Shown here: positions 44,735 through 53,591 of the stretch, one piece after another
How positions within the stretch are numbered: position 1 is the first letter of the stretch
How the letters are laid out: the number at the start of each line of letters is the position of its first letter
Source: Sulfitobacter sp. 20_GPM-1509m
GTDB lineage: Bacteria; Pseudomonadota; Alphaproteobacteria; Rhodobacterales; Rhodobacteraceae
Assembly: GCF_000620505.1 (NCBI RefSeq)
Contig: NZ_JIBC01000016.1
Coordinates: 1 to 55,721, forward strand
Reading direction: 5' to 3'
DNA length: 55,721 bases
The notes under the pieces: model-generated
What the model saw: only the letters and a program-made list of their open reading frames with translations
Told to the model about the DNA's origin: nothing
Database searches by the model: none
Made by a program: the position numbers and the translations under genes

Positions 44735-47584
44735 TCAGGACCCAGCCCCCACTTGCCTCAGCCGGTCGGCGATCAGGCCCAGCGGGTGGCGCATCGGTTC
44801 ACCGGCAAGCCGCTCTGTCTGACAGCGGCAGGAAAACCCGGTGGCCACGGCCTCTTGTGCCTGTGCGAGCGGTCCGGCCCACGACAGATCGAACAGCTTG
44901 CGGGACATCTTTTGATGCCGCTTTTTGTGGCCGAACATCCCCGCCATGCCGCAGCATCCGGTTGCGGGCGTGTCGATCTGCTGACCCACCGCTGCGAACA
45001 CGTCCTCCCAGTCCTTGCGCGCGGTCGGTGCCCCGGTGCTTTCGGTGCAATGGGTGAACAGGCTCAGTCGCCCACCCGGAATCTGCGGCAGCGTGACCCC
45101 GCGCCGGATCTCTGCCGCGAGAAATTCCTGCGGCAAGAGCACCTCGGGCACGTCCAGCCCGGCCTTGCGATAGTCCTGCCGCAAGGCCATGACAAAGGCC
45201 GGGTCGAGACCGATCATCGGCGCACCGCCGGCCGCCCCGGCCTTGAGAGCCGCCACGAGCCGCGCCGCCATCCTGGCAAATCCTGCAGGGTCGCCGAGGT
45301 CGCCCGCCACCTTGCCGGCGGGCAGCATCTCGACAAAGAGCGGCGCATAGCCGAGCGCTTTGAGACCTTGATAGACATCCCGCTGTGTTGCGCCGTCAAA
45401 GAGCGCCGAAAACCAATCCATCCACACAAGAACCGTACCTTCCGGAAGCGGGCGCTGTCCAAGCTCGGACACCGAGATCCGGGCCGACCGTGGCAGGGGG
45501 CGCGCCATTTCATCGGGCAAATCCGCAACGCCCAGCACGGCCTCTGATGCGCCGCGCGCAAGCGGCCACAAGGGGCGCATCACCGGCGCCGCCCGCAGCA
45601 TCAGGGGGCTCAGACGTTCGGCCAGCAGCATCGCGCGGTCAATCAGCGGGCGGGTCTTGCGGGCGTAGACATCGGCATAGAAGGCCGCGCGCATCGCCGG
45701 AATGTCCACCTGCACCGGGCAGGTCGAGGCGCAGGCCTTGCAGCCAAGGCAGGTGTCGAGCGTCCCGATCAGGTCCGCTTCGTCAACCGTCGTCACGCCG
45801 GTGCGCCGGTCCTGATGCCACGCCCGCAGCGCGTCTGCGCGCCCCTTGGGGGAATGCCGCACGTCCGCTGTCGCCTTGAACGACGGGCACATCGGAACGC
45901 GCGCCGCATAGCTGAGGCATTGGGCATTGCCGTTGCAGGCGAACGCCTTTTCCAACGGGTCGCCTTCGGGTGCATTGAACGGGCGGAATGGGGTTGTGGC
46001 GATCCCCATGACCGGCGCGCCTGCGGTGACCAGCTTGCCGGGATTGAAACGCCCCGAAGGATCAAAGGCGGCCTTCACCCCCTGCAGCGCGGCATAGGCC
46101 TCGGGCCCGATCCAGCCCTCGAGATAGGCACCGCGCACCCCCTTGCCGTGCTCGCCCCAGAAGATGCCGCCGTGGCGGTTCACGAGGTCAAAGATCTCGT
46201 CAGAAACCTGCACCAACTGCGCGCGACCCTCCTGTGTATCAATGTCGATGGCCGGGCGGATGTGCAGACAGCCGACATCCACATGGCCGTAAATGCCAAA
46301 GCTGAGCCCGTGCCGGGTGAGAATGTCGAGAAAACCGTCGAGGAACTCCGGCAATGTCTCGGGCGGCACCACGCAATCCTCGACAAAGGCGACCGGACGC
46401 GCGCGGCCTTTGGTCTTTCCAAGCAGACCGACACCGGCCGAGCGGACCGCCCAGAGGTCACGGATTTCATCGCTGCCTGCCGCGACATGCACGGCGCGGA
46501 TTCCGGGCAAGCCCTGCAACCGTGTCTCGCAGGCGGCAAGGCGCGCCTCGAGTTCCACGGCGTCGTCACCATTGAATTCGACGAAGGCATAGGCCAGCGT
46601 CTCGCCGCCTTTCGGGCGCAGGGTTTCGGGCAGGCGGCCAAGCAGACCGGCCTCTTCGGCCAGCGCCTGCACCCGCTCGTCCATCACTTCGATGGCGGTC
46701 GGGTTGTCCTGCAGCAGCGGCATGGCGGCGGCCAGCGCGTTGCGGAAGCTGGCAAAGCCCGCGACCACGAGGCGCTTTTCCTTTGGCAACGGGCGGAGCT
46801 TTACCCGGATGCGGGTGATCGGCCCAAGCGTGCCTTCGGACCCGGGGAAAAGCCGCCACCACTGAAAACCGCCCTCCTCGGGGCAGGCGCGTTCGAGATC
46901 ATAGCCGGTAAAGCGACGGTTGAGCCGCGGTGTGTTCGCGACAAAGGCGGCACGCCCTGCCCGCGCCGCGGTTTCCGCCGCCTTGAGCATCGGCGCTGCC
47001 CAGCCCGGCGCGTCGGCAAGGCTGCTGATGCGCCCCTGTCCCCGCGCGATTTCGACACCCAGAAGATTGTCCGAGGTCTTGCCGTAAATCCGCGAGCCTT
47101 TGCCGGAGGCATCCGTCGAGACCATACCGCCGACAGCGCAGCGGGTTGAGGTCGAAGTCTCGGGCGCAAAGAACACCCCCTTGGGCCGCAGTTGCGCGTT
47201 CAGATCGTCAAGCACGATGCCCGGTTCCACATCGGCCCATTCTCCATCGGGATCGACCTCCAGCAACCGGTGCATATGACGCCGCATGTCGAGGATAATG
47301 CCACGGTTCAGGCTCTGGCCATTGGTGCCGGTCCCACCGCCGCGCGCGGTCACCGGGACGGCGGCAAACTCGGGGCGTTCCAGCACCGACATGCAGGTGA
47401 CCACATCCCGGGCGTCGCGCGGGGCGACGATGAGGTCGGGCAGGATGCGATAGACCGAGTTGTCGGTGGACATGGCCGCCCTCAGGGCACTGTCACGCTC
47501 CACCTCGCCGCGAAAGCCCGCGTCCTTCAGCGCGCGGGGAAGTCGATTGATGGCGTCGGAAAGGCTGCGGTCGGTGGTGGTCAT
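44735..47584 (-). CDS. FAD-linked oxidase with Fe-S domain (YdiJ/D-2-hydroxyglutarate dehydrogenase-like)
   Basis: A 949-aa fusion. The first ~550 residues are a vanillyl-alcohol-oxidase-type FAD domain (VPVTARGGGTGTNGQSLNRGIILDMRRHM; VGGMVSTDASGKGSRIYGKTSDNLLGVEI) with its C-terminal cap. The rest resembles GlpC/GlcF: cysteine motifs FACNGNAQCLSYAARVPMCP and LDTCLGCKACASTCPVQ for Fe-S clusters, then the heterodisulfide-reductase-type CCGMAGMFG. Length and layout match E. coli YdiJ, a D-2-hydroxyglutarate dehydrogenase; D-lactate is the main alternative substrate. It probably passes electrons to the quinone pool. It is divergent from a LysR regulator with a 60-bp shared control region. Confidence 0.84.
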   Translation of the reverse strand: MTTTDRSLSDAINRLPRALKDAGFRGEVERDSALRAAMSTDNSVYRILPDLIVAPRDARDVVTCMSVLERPEFAAVPVTARGGGTGTNGQSLNRGIILDMRRHMHRLLEVDPDGEWADVEPGIVLDDLNAQLRPKGVFFAPETSTSTRCAVGGMVSTDASGKGSRIYGKTSDNLLGVEIARGQGRISSLADAPGWAAPMLKAAETAARAGRAAFVANTPRLNRRFTGYDLERACPEEGGFQWWRLFPGSEGTLGPITRIRVKLRPLPKEKRLVVAGFASFRNALAAAMPLLQDNPTAIEVMDERVQALAEEAGLLGRLPETLRPKGGETLAYAFVEFNGDDAVELEARLAACETRLQGLPGIRAVHVAAGSDEIRDLWAVRSAGVGLLGKTKGRARPVAFVEDCVVPPETLPEFLDGFLDILTRHGLSFGIYGHVDVGCLHIRPAIDIDTQEGRAQLVQVSDEIFDLVNRHGGIFWGEHGKGVRGAYLEGWIGPEAYAALQGVKAAFDPSGRFNPGKLVTAGAPVMGIATTPFRPFNAPEGDPLEKAFACNGNAQCLSYAARVPMCPSFKATADVRHSPKGRADALRAWHQDRRTGVTTVDEADLIGTLDTCLGCKACASTCPVQVDIPAMRAAFYADVYARKTRPLIDRAMLLAERLSPLMLRAAPVMRPLWPLARGASEAVLGVADLPDEMARPLPRSARISVSELGQRPLPEGTVLVWMDWFSALFDGATQRDVYQGLKALGYAPLFVEMLPAGKVAGDLGDPAGFARMAARLVAALKAGAAGGAPMIGLDPAFVMALRQDYRKAGLDVPEVLLPQEFLAAEIRRGVTLPQIPGGRLSLFTHCTESTGAPTARKDWEDVFAAVGQQIDTPATGCCGMAGMFGHKKRHQKMSRKLFDLSWAGPLAQAQEAVATGFSCRCQTERLAGEPMRHPLGLIADRLRQVGAGS

Positions 47585-47644
47585 CTGGATCTCCTGTCTG
47601 GCGGCATATTGACCGAAGACTCAAATTCTTTGAAATTGAAATAT

Positions 47645-48571
47645 ATGAAGATAGATTCAGAAAATACGAACTTTAACCTGCGCCATCTGCGTGCCATCCA
47701 TGCAATCTGGGCCGAGGGCAGCTTTGTCCGGGCCGCAGACAGGCTTGGCGTTGTGCCCTCGGCGCTGACCGAGACGGTGCGGCAGATCGAGCAGATCGCC
47801 GGTGGCGCGCTGTTTGACCGCCGCAGCCGTCCACCGGCCCCGACAGCGCTCGGGCTGGACTTTCTGAACGAGACCGCGCCGTTGCTCAAGGCGCTCGACT
47901 TCTCGCTTGCCCGTCTGCGCGATCATGCGCGCGGGCTCCGCGGTGTGCTGCGGATCGGGGCCGCGCCCTCGGCGATCACCCCGCTCCTTGCGCCTGCCAT
48001 CGCTGCCTTTCGCGCGGAACATCCCGAGGTGATGCTGACGCTGCATGACGACGTGGCGGAAACGCTGGCCGAGATGGTCGCGGACGGCCGGCTTGATCTT
48101 GCCATCGCCGGCCGCGCCCGCACCTCGCCCGAGCTGGTCCAGACCGAGATCGCCGCCGATCCCTTCGGCCTTGCCTGCGCGGCGGACCACCCGCTTGCAC
48201 GCAGCGCACAGGTGCATCTGGCGGACATCGACCCGTGGCAGCTTATCCATCTGGGCACCGGAACGGGGTCTTCGCGGTTGCTTGCCACCCATCCCGGACT
48301 GCCCGAGACGCTGAAGTCCGGCCCGTTGCGTTGCCATTCGACCATCGCGCAGCTTTGCCTTGTGCGGGCGGGTCTTGGCGTCGCGTTGCTGCCGCGCAAT
48401 GCGGTGCTGTTGTTCAATGATCCGCAGATCACTTTTTTGCCCGTTGCCGATCTTATCCTCGAACGAAAGCTGTATTGCGTGCGTGCGGCGCACCGGACTG
48501 CAAGTCCGGTGGCGGTCAAGTTCGAACAACACTTCCGGAACCAGCTTGCCTTCATGGAGCAACGTCCATGA
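47645..48571 (+). CDS. LysR-family transcriptional regulator
   Basis: A 308-aa regulator. The N-terminal winged helix-turn-helix reads LRHLRAIHAIWAEGSFVRAADRLGVVPSALTETVRQIEQIAGGALFDRRSR. From about residue 95 a periplasmic-binding-protein-like effector domain follows (LRGVLRIGAAPSAITPLLAPAIAAFRAEHPEVMLTLHDD). The ATG at 47645 lies at the conserved N-terminus; the larger open frame from 47192 is antisense to the oxidase. Being divergent from the FAD/Fe-S oxidase across 60 bp that include an AT-rich imperfect repeat (CAAATTC-TTT-GAAATTG, about 47621-47637), it most likely controls that gene in response to a 2-hydroxyacid. Confidence 0.86.
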   Translation: MKIDSENTNFNLRHLRAIHAIWAEGSFVRAADRLGVVPSALTETVRQIEQIAGGALFDRRSRPPAPTALGLDFLNETAPLLKALDFSLARLRDHARGLRGVLRIGAAPSAITPLLAPAIAAFRAEHPEVMLTLHDDVAETLAEMVADGRLDLAIAGRARTSPELVQTEIAADPFGLACAADHPLARSAQVHLADIDPWQLIHLGTGTGSSRLLATHPGLPETLKSGPLRCHSTIAQLCLVRAGLGVALLPRNAVLLFNDPQITFLPVADLILERKLYCVRAAHRTASPVAVKFEQHFRNQLAFMEQRP

Positions 48572-48623
48572 GTTTGCGAGGACATCGGATCATCGCGCTT
48601 TCCCGGCTAAGACGCACGCGACG

Positions 48624-48638
48624 TAGACGACCGGTCTA
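48624..48638. promoter_or_regulatory. TetR-type operator
   Basis: TAGAC-GACCG-GTCTA is an inverted repeat ending 3 bp before the TetR ATG. It resembles the TAGACC/GGTCTA boxes of NemR/LmrA-like TetR regulators. It probably mediates autorepression. Confidence 0.6.
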
Positions 48639-48641
48639 ATT

Positions 48642-49250
48642 ATGGATATCCTTGGCAGCATGAAAAGCGAATCGAAATCGACCTCTGCAAGCGATCACAT
48701 CCTCTCCTCCGCCCATGCGATCATGAGCGAGAAGGGGTTTTCCGGTGTTGGTCTTACCGAGTTGCTCAAGGTGGCCAATGTCCCCAAGGGGTCCTTTTAC
48801 CACTACTTTGCGTCAAAAGAGGCGTTCGGGACCGCCCTGCTGGCGCGGTACTTCGAAGTCTATCTGGCAGCCATGGACGACATCTTTGCCAAAGAGGGCC
48901 AGTCGGGGGCCGAGCGGCTCATGACCTATTGGTCGAAATGGCTGGCCAATCAGGCGGCGGACGATCCGCAGAGAAAATGCCTCGTCGTCAAGCTTGCCGC
49001 CGAGGTGTCCGATCTGTCGGAAGAAATGCGCGCCATCCTTGTGGATGGAACCGCGCGGGTCACGGCCCGTCTGGCCGAGGCCATCGAGGCCGGTATCGCA
49101 GATGGCTCGCTGCGGATTTCGGACGACCCGGCCGCACTGGCCGCGCAGCAGTACCAGATGTGGCTTGGCGCCAGCCTGATGGCAAAGATCACCAGGGACG
49201 ACACACCATTGCAGACCGCGATGGACGTCACCAAACGCCAGCTTCTTTGA
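48642..49250 (+). CDS. TetR/AcrR-family transcriptional regulator
   Basis: A 202-aa regulator. Its N-terminal helix-turn-helix (ILSSAHAIMSEKGFSGVGLTELLKVANVPKGSFYHYFASKEAFGTALL) is of the NemR/AcuR-like kind, with a helical ligand domain beyond (a single cysteine at RKCLVVKLAAEVS may be a sensor for electrophiles). The ATG at 48642 is used; M7 is an alternative. A short palindromic operator lies just upstream. Regulators of this kind usually control an adjacent reductase or efflux gene, but the next DNA is a transposase remnant, so the target gene appears lost or lies elsewhere. Confidence 0.84.
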   Translation: MDILGSMKSESKSTSASDHILSSAHAIMSEKGFSGVGLTELLKVANVPKGSFYHYFASKEAFGTALLARYFEVYLAAMDDIFAKEGQSGAERLMTYWSKWLANQAADDPQRKCLVVKLAAEVSDLSEEMRAILVDGTARVTARLAEAIEAGIADGSLRISDDPAALAAQQYQMWLGASLMAKITRDDTPLQTAMDVTKRQLL

Positions 49251-49310
49251 CCGGCCTGGGTATTGCCAAGTTGTCGACAGCAGATTGTGCCTCCCTGTGA
49301 AAGGCGTAGA

Positions 49311-49587
49311 TCACGCAGTCATCTCAGCGGTGTAATCGGCCCAGAGGCTGAACGCATCGTGGCGGTATGAGGTTGATCTGGTCGTGCGCAAATAGAAACC
49401 TCTGTGCCTGCCGGTGAGACTTGAACCGACCCATTATTTTCTCTCGTTTGCGGGTTGGCCGACGCGAAACTTCTATCGCGTTGCTTAGGCCTTTGCGGGC
49501 TCGGTGGTCAGCGTTCGGAGCCTGTGTTTTGACCAGGTTGATATAGCTGCGCAATTTGTCGGTTATGACCACCCCCGGCGCCGATGC
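49311..49587 (-). pseudogene. Truncated, frameshifted IS6-family transposase
   Basis: Only the C-terminal ~95 codons of an IS6-type DDE transposase remain. Recognisable are VITDKLRSYINLVKTQ, the third catalytic acid in KGLSNAIEVSRRPTRKRE, and GRFKSHRQAQRFLFAHDQIN. At about 49371 the frame shifts: the remaining SYRHDAFSLWADYTAEMTA and its TGA (49311-49313) lie in the next frame, with the intervening basic segment deleted. The N-terminal DNA-binding and first two catalytic acids are missing, because the fragment begins right at the stop codon of the exporter ATPase gene. No terminal inverted repeats were found. It is inactive and marks an old rearrangement junction. Confidence 0.85.
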
Positions 49588-50256
49588 TCAGATCCGGCGC
49601 GGTTTCGCCATGTTGGCCTGATGCACCTCGATCGCCTCGTCCAGATCGTCGTAATAGGTCAGCTTGCCATCTTCCAGCACCGCGCCTGCGTCACACATCT
49701 GACGCACCTGCCCCATCGAGTGACTGACCATCAGCGCCCCCGAGTTGCGCATCCGGTCGGCAAACAGCCGCGCGCTCTTGGCCTTGAACGATGCATCGCC
49801 CACCGCCGTCACCTCGTCGATCAGATAGGTGTCAAAGGCGATGCCCATCGAGGTGCCAAAGGTCAGCCGCGATTTCATCCCCGAGGAATAGGATTTGATC
49901 GGCATGTGAAAATGCTGCCCAACTTCGGCAAAATCCTGCACGAAATCCACCAGCTCGTCAGTGTCCACCCCATAGATGCGCGCGATAAAGCGCACGTTCT
50001 GCGCGCCGGTCAGCTCGTTGTGGAATGATCCTGCAAACCCCACCGGCCACGAGATCGTGCCGTCCGAAACGATCCGCCCCGATGTGGGGTCCATGGTGCC
50101 CGCGACCATGCGCAGCAGGCTGGACTTGCCCGCACCGTTGCGCCCCATCACCGCCACGGCGCGCCCGGTGGGAAAGGTGGCGTTCAGGTTGTTGGCCACC
50201 ACGGTGCGGCGGCCCTCCAGCGTATAGATCTTGGTCAGGTTCTCGAAACGGATCAT
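49588..50256 (-). CDS. kpsT: Polysaccharide ABC exporter ATP-binding protein (KpsT/Wzt type)
   Basis: A 222-aa ATPase that powers export of capsular polysaccharide across the inner membrane. It has the Walker A box VMGRNGAGKSSLLRMVAG, a Q-loop region, the signature SYSSGMKSRLTFGTSMG in place of LSGGQ (typical of KpsT-like ATPases), and Walker B TYLIDEVTAVGD. It lacks the C-terminal O-antigen-binding domain of long Wzt proteins, which places it with the capsule KpsT group. The ATG at 50256 is preferred over the frame to 50289. It lies 10 bp after kpsE and ends immediately before the transposase remnant. Confidence 0.9.
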   Translation of the reverse strand: MIRFENLTKIYTLEGRRTVVANNLNATFPTGRAVAVMGRNGAGKSSLLRMVAGTMDPTSGRIVSDGTISWPVGFAGSFHNELTGAQNVRFIARIYGVDTDELVDFVQDFAEVGQHFHMPIKSYSSGMKSRLTFGTSMGIAFDTYLIDEVTAVGDASFKAKSARLFADRMRNSGALMVSHSMGQVRQMCDAGAVLEDGKLTYYDDLDEAIEVHQANMAKPRRI

Positions 50257-50266
50257 CTCCGGCCGC

Positions 50267-51838
50267 CTACTTCCGGTCCCGCAGCGCATAGCCCAGCAGC
50301 GTGAGGATGCCCCAGGCCAGGAACAAGAACAGCGTGGTCAGGGCCAACAGGATGCCGCGTTCGGGAAAGCGCGAGGTTTCCGCACGGGTCGGCAACACAT
50401 GCGCCGCCAGATAGCGGCTCTTGCGGCGCGCTTCGGCCTGGCTGGCGTCAAAGGCGGCCAGCGCCGAAATATAGGTGCGTTCGGCAAATTCGCGGTCCAC
50501 CACCAGACGTTCATATTCGCTGACCAGATTGGCAAAGACCTCGCCCACCTGCGCGTCGCCGCCCAGACCCATTTTCTGCCGTTCGGCGGCAATCCGGTCC
50601 TGGATCACCTCGACCCGGCGCTGCGCCTGTGTCAGCCGCGGGTCGTTGTCGCGGGTGGTGTCGCGCAGGATATCGAGGTCGATCAGCGACTCGGCCAGCT
50701 GCCCCTGCAAGGTGCCCAGCAGACCGGCCTGCACCTGCGTGTCCTGCGAGGGGTCGACCATCTGGTTGGCGTTGCGGAATCGGGTGATCGCCTCGCGGGC
50801 CAGCTTCAGCCGCTCGACGGCGGTTTCCAGCTCTTCGCGGGCATAGCGGATCGCATCCTCGCGGGCGATGGCGCTGAGGTTGTTGATCATCTCGCTGGAG
50901 CGGTCGAACAGCGCCTCGGAAATGGCAGTGGCGTCATCGGGGTCAAAGGCCAGCGCGCGCACATCGATCAGCCCCGCACCGCTGTCATAGGTGATTGTCA
51001 CCATCCGTTCCCAATAAGCCATCAGATCCTCGATCGAGCCGCCGGGATTCAGCCGGAACCACGGATCATCCGGGGCCTTGCCCCAGATCGCCCACAGGTC
51101 GATCTCGTCATTGATGTCGGCCACCAGCCGCTGACTTTGCAGAAACTCGTACAGGATGTCGGTGTCCGATGAACTTGACCCGGACAGCGCAGTGATCCCG
51201 CCCAGAATTTCCACGGCCGAGCCGACCTCTTCCTTGCGCACCGAAAAGCCCACGCTCGAGGCATATTGATCTGCCGCGCGCGTCCACAGATAGGCGGCAA
51301 CAATCCCCGCAGGCAGGGCCACACAGATCAGGAACGACAGCAGCACGACCCAATGGCGGCGCTTGGCGCGGGCGGCGGCCACCGGCGGGCGCGGCGCGGG
51401 ACCGGCAGCGGCGGGTTTCGCAGGCTGCGCCGCTTCGGGCTGGACCGCAGCGGGGGCGGGGGTGGGCGCTTGTGTCGGCTTTGCGGCCTTGGCCTCTGCC
51501 TTGGCTTCGGCCTTGGCGGCTTTCTTCTTGGCGTGTTTCTCGGCCTTGGCGGCGCGGGCGGCCTTCATCTCGGGCGAGCGTGGCGGACCCTGTGGTGGGC
51601 GAACTCCCGCCGGCTCCAGACCGGTCGCCGGTGGCTCTGCACCGTCCGACCCCACCGCGGGCGCCGGGTCTGTCTTGGTCCGTACCGCGGGCCCAGCCCC
51701 GATCCGGCGCGGCTTTTGCGCAGCCTCGTGGTCCGGGCGCGCCGCCGTTTGCGGGTCGTTTGCGTCAGAAGAAGCCTTGTCAGCGCCATCGGTAAGGCGG
51801 GCAGATCGGTCGGATTCAGATTTCGTGGAGTCGGACAC
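50267..51838 (-). CDS. kpsE: Capsule export inner-membrane protein (KpsE/CtrB/BexC type) with long N-terminal tail
   Basis: A 523-aa polysaccharide co-polymerase-like protein. Two membrane helices (about residues 162-185 and 497-517) flank a periplasmic domain with coiled-coil stretches (REDAIRYAREELETAVERLKLAREAITRFRNAN; LTQAQRRVEVIQDRIAAERQKM), as in KpsE. The first ~160 residues form an unusual cytoplasmic tail rich in Ala, Lys, Pro and Glu (PEMKAARAAKAEKHAKKK, then AKAEAKAEAKAAKPTQAP), absent from standard KpsE. The start is GTG at 51838 with AGGGGGG upstream; a longer frame to 52084 overlaps the divergent permease. It links the ABC exporter to an outer-membrane channel, which is not encoded here. 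Confidence 0.87.
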   Translation of the reverse strand: MSDSTKSESDRSARLTDGADKASSDANDPQTAARPDHEAAQKPRRIGAGPAVRTKTDPAPAVGSDGAEPPATGLEPAGVRPPQGPPRSPEMKAARAAKAEKHAKKKAAKAEAKAEAKAAKPTQAPTPAPAAVQPEAAQPAKPAAAGPAPRPPVAAARAKRRHWVVLLSFLICVALPAGIVAAYLWTRAADQYASSVGFSVRKEEVGSAVEILGGITALSGSSSSDTDILYEFLQSQRLVADINDEIDLWAIWGKAPDDPWFRLNPGGSIEDLMAYWERMVTITYDSGAGLIDVRALAFDPDDATAISEALFDRSSEMINNLSAIAREDAIRYAREELETAVERLKLAREAITRFRNANQMVDPSQDTQVQAGLLGTLQGQLAESLIDLDILRDTTRDNDPRLTQAQRRVEVIQDRIAAERQKMGLGGDAQVGEVFANLVSEYERLVVDREFAERTYISALAAFDASQAEARRKSRYLAAHVLPTRAETSRFPERGILLALTTLFLFLAWGILTLLGYALRDRK

Positions 51839-51858
51839 GCGGCCCCCCTGCGGGATGA

Positions 51859-51887
51859 TTGTGACTTGGTTGCGATTGGTACATAAT
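51859..51887 (+). promoter_or_regulatory. Predicted promoter of the kpsM-like permease gene
   Basis: TTGTGA (51859-51864), a 17-bp spacer and CATAAT (51882-51887) form a good sigma-70-like promoter. It reads toward the permease ATG at 51963, in the 124-bp gap between divergent kpsE and kpsM. Confidence 0.55.
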
Positions 51888-51962
51888 ATCTGTGTCGAAC
51901 ACCAGAACCGATGCGCCCGGTTCCGCTCTGTCCACTTCCGTCTCCAGCCATGCAAGGCCACC

Positions 51963-52790
51963 ATGACAACGCTGACCGACCCCACGCCGCCGCAGACCCC
52001 GAAAAAGCCGCGCAACAAGACCCTGCGCGCCTTTCCCACCCTGCGCACCGTCGTGGCGCTGATGCTGCGCGAGATGTCCACCACCTATGGCCGAAGCCCG
52101 GGCGGCTATCTCTGGGCGATCCTCGAACCGGTGGGCGGCATCGCGATGATGACCCTGGTGTTCTCGCTGGCCTTCCGGTCGCCGGCACTGGGGGTCAACT
52201 TTCCGATCTTCTACGCCACCGGCATCGTGCCCTTCATGCTGTTCAACAACATGACCACGAAGCTGGCCCAGTCGCTGACCTTTTCCAAGGCGCTGCTGGC
52301 CTATCCCAATGTCACCTTTGCCGATGCGCTGATCGCGCGGTTCCTGGTCAACCTGATCACCCAGCTGATGGTCGGCTATGTCATCTTCATCGGCATCATG
52401 ACGCTTTTCGAAACCCGCACCCGTCCCGATCTGGTCACCATCGTCGAATGCTACCTGATGGTATCGGTGCTGGCGGTGGGGGTCGGCACCATGAACTGCT
52501 ACCTGTTCAACGCCTATCCCGCATGGCAACGGACCTGGTCGATCCTGACCCGCCCGCTGTTCATCATCTCCTGTATCTTCTTTCTCTACGAAACCATTCC
52601 ACAGCCCTATCGCGATTACCTGTGGTGGAACCCGATGGTGCACGTGGTCGGGCTGATGCGGCGCGGCTTTTACCCGTCCTACGACGCGCCCTATGTCAGC
52701 TTTGTCTATGTCTTTGCCCTGGGCGGCGGGCTGTTTCTGGCCGGGCTGCTGATGCTGCGCAAGCACCACAAGGACATTCTCTACAACTAG
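51963..52790 (+). CDS. kpsM: Polysaccharide ABC exporter permease (KpsM/Wzm type)
   Basis: A 275-aa ABC-2 permease that pairs with the KpsT-like ATPase to move polysaccharide to the periplasm. After a proline-rich cytoplasmic start it shows the family segment TVVALMLREMSTTYGRSPGGYLWAILEPVGGIAMMTLVFSLAF. About six hydrophobic helices and the conserved C-terminal YRDYLWWNPMVHVVGLMRRGFYPSYDAPYVSF follow. The ATG at 51963 has AAGG 6 nt upstream; the longer frame from 51363 is antisense to kpsE and rejected. It is divergent from kpsE-kpsT rather than in one operon with them. Confidence 0.9.
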   Translation: MTTLTDPTPPQTPKKPRNKTLRAFPTLRTVVALMLREMSTTYGRSPGGYLWAILEPVGGIAMMTLVFSLAFRSPALGVNFPIFYATGIVPFMLFNNMTTKLAQSLTFSKALLAYPNVTFADALIARFLVNLITQLMVGYVIFIGIMTLFETRTRPDLVTIVECYLMVSVLAVGVGTMNCYLFNAYPAWQRTWSILTRPLFIISCIFFLYETIPQPYRDYLWWNPMVHVVGLMRRGFYPSYDAPYVSFVYVFALGGGLFLAGLLMLRKHHKDILYN

Positions 52791-52802
52791 GGAAACGCCT
52801 GA

Positions 52803-53591
52803 TCAGAGACTGTTTATGCCCGCCTCGCGCAGCACCTGCGCGCGGTAGGCCTGCGCAAACTCGGCGTTCAGCGCATCGGCCTGCTTTTTCACCGTCGGAA
52901 CGCGCGGCACCCAGTCAGGGGCCTCGACCCCGCAAAAGCCGAACAGGCGGCGGACATAGGTGGCCGGGTCATGCATCACCTGCTCATAGCTGATCTGCAT
53001 CCGCGGCAGCGCCGCGGCCTGTGCCAGCAGGCCAATCATCGTATTGGCCGCCTCATGGGACTGCAGGATGCTTTCGATCAGCTTCGGCTGAAAGGTGGGC
53101 GCGGCGCCGTTGCCGGTCTGGTGGCTGGTCCATTTTTCGGTCTGGCGCGCGATCGACAGCGACACCGCCTGGGCCAGCGCATCCTCGCGCAGGATATGCA
53201 CCACGCGCACGCCGCGAAACATCGCCCCGATGTTCCAGCGCAGCAGCATGGCGATCTGGTCATAGGACCCCTTCAGCCCCAGCGCCTGCCCCCGCAGGCA
53301 AATGCGCGCCTGCAATCCAGCGATATAGTCGGGAAAGCTGTCATAGCCGTGCTCGGCCGACTGGTTCGCCACAACATCGTGGTTCAGATACTCGCCAAAG
53401 CCGGCCAATTGCCCGGTCTGGCGCAAGTAATCCGCCAACAAATGCGACCCGCATCGGTTTGTAAAAGCCATCAGGATCAATGGCTTGTCGAACACCGGCG
53501 TGGCGCCTTCAAAACGGACGCGGCTGCCGAACTGCCGCTTGATCGTGGTTTCGTGCCGGCCCGGCGTGCGCAGGGATTTCAGATAGCTCAT
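52803..53591 (-). CDS. Stf0-like sulfotransferase (sulfotransferase 7)
   Basis: A 262-aa protein resembling the Stf0 trehalose-2-sulfotransferase family. The PAPS loop is PLILMAFTNRCGSHLLADYLRQTGQLAGFGEYLNHD, close to the Stf0 pattern (S-R-C/T-G-S-x-L-L-x3-L-x2-T-G). The 3'-phosphate region is VVHILREDALAQAVSLSIARQTEKW. Stf0 enzymes sulfate sugars or glycolipids in the cytoplasm. Its ATG overlaps the stop of the 782-aa glycosyltransferase by 4 nt (53588-53591), so the two are co-translated, and it ends 12 bp from the convergent exporter permease. This ties sulfation to the exported glycan. Its own stop overlaps a copy of the decamer AACAGTCTCT. Confidence 0.82.
   Translation of the reverse strand: MSYLKSLRTPGRHETTIKRQFGSRVRFEGATPVFDKPLILMAFTNRCGSHLLADYLRQTGQLAGFGEYLNHDVVANQSAEHGYDSFPDYIAGLQARICLRGQALGLKGSYDQIAMLLRWNIGAMFRGVRVVHILREDALAQAVSLSIARQTEKWTSHQTGNGAAPTFQPKLIESILQSHEAANTMIGLLAQAAALPRMQISYEQVMHDPATYVRRLFGFCGVEAPDWVPRVPTVKKQADALNAEFAQAYRAQVLREAGINSL
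52805..52814 (-). repeat. Decamer AACAGTCTCT, copy 4
   Basis: AGAGACTGTT on the plus strand, at the very end of the Stf0-like gene, where it encodes N-S-L and part of the stop codon. The reading frame differs from that of copy 3. Confidence 0.6.
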
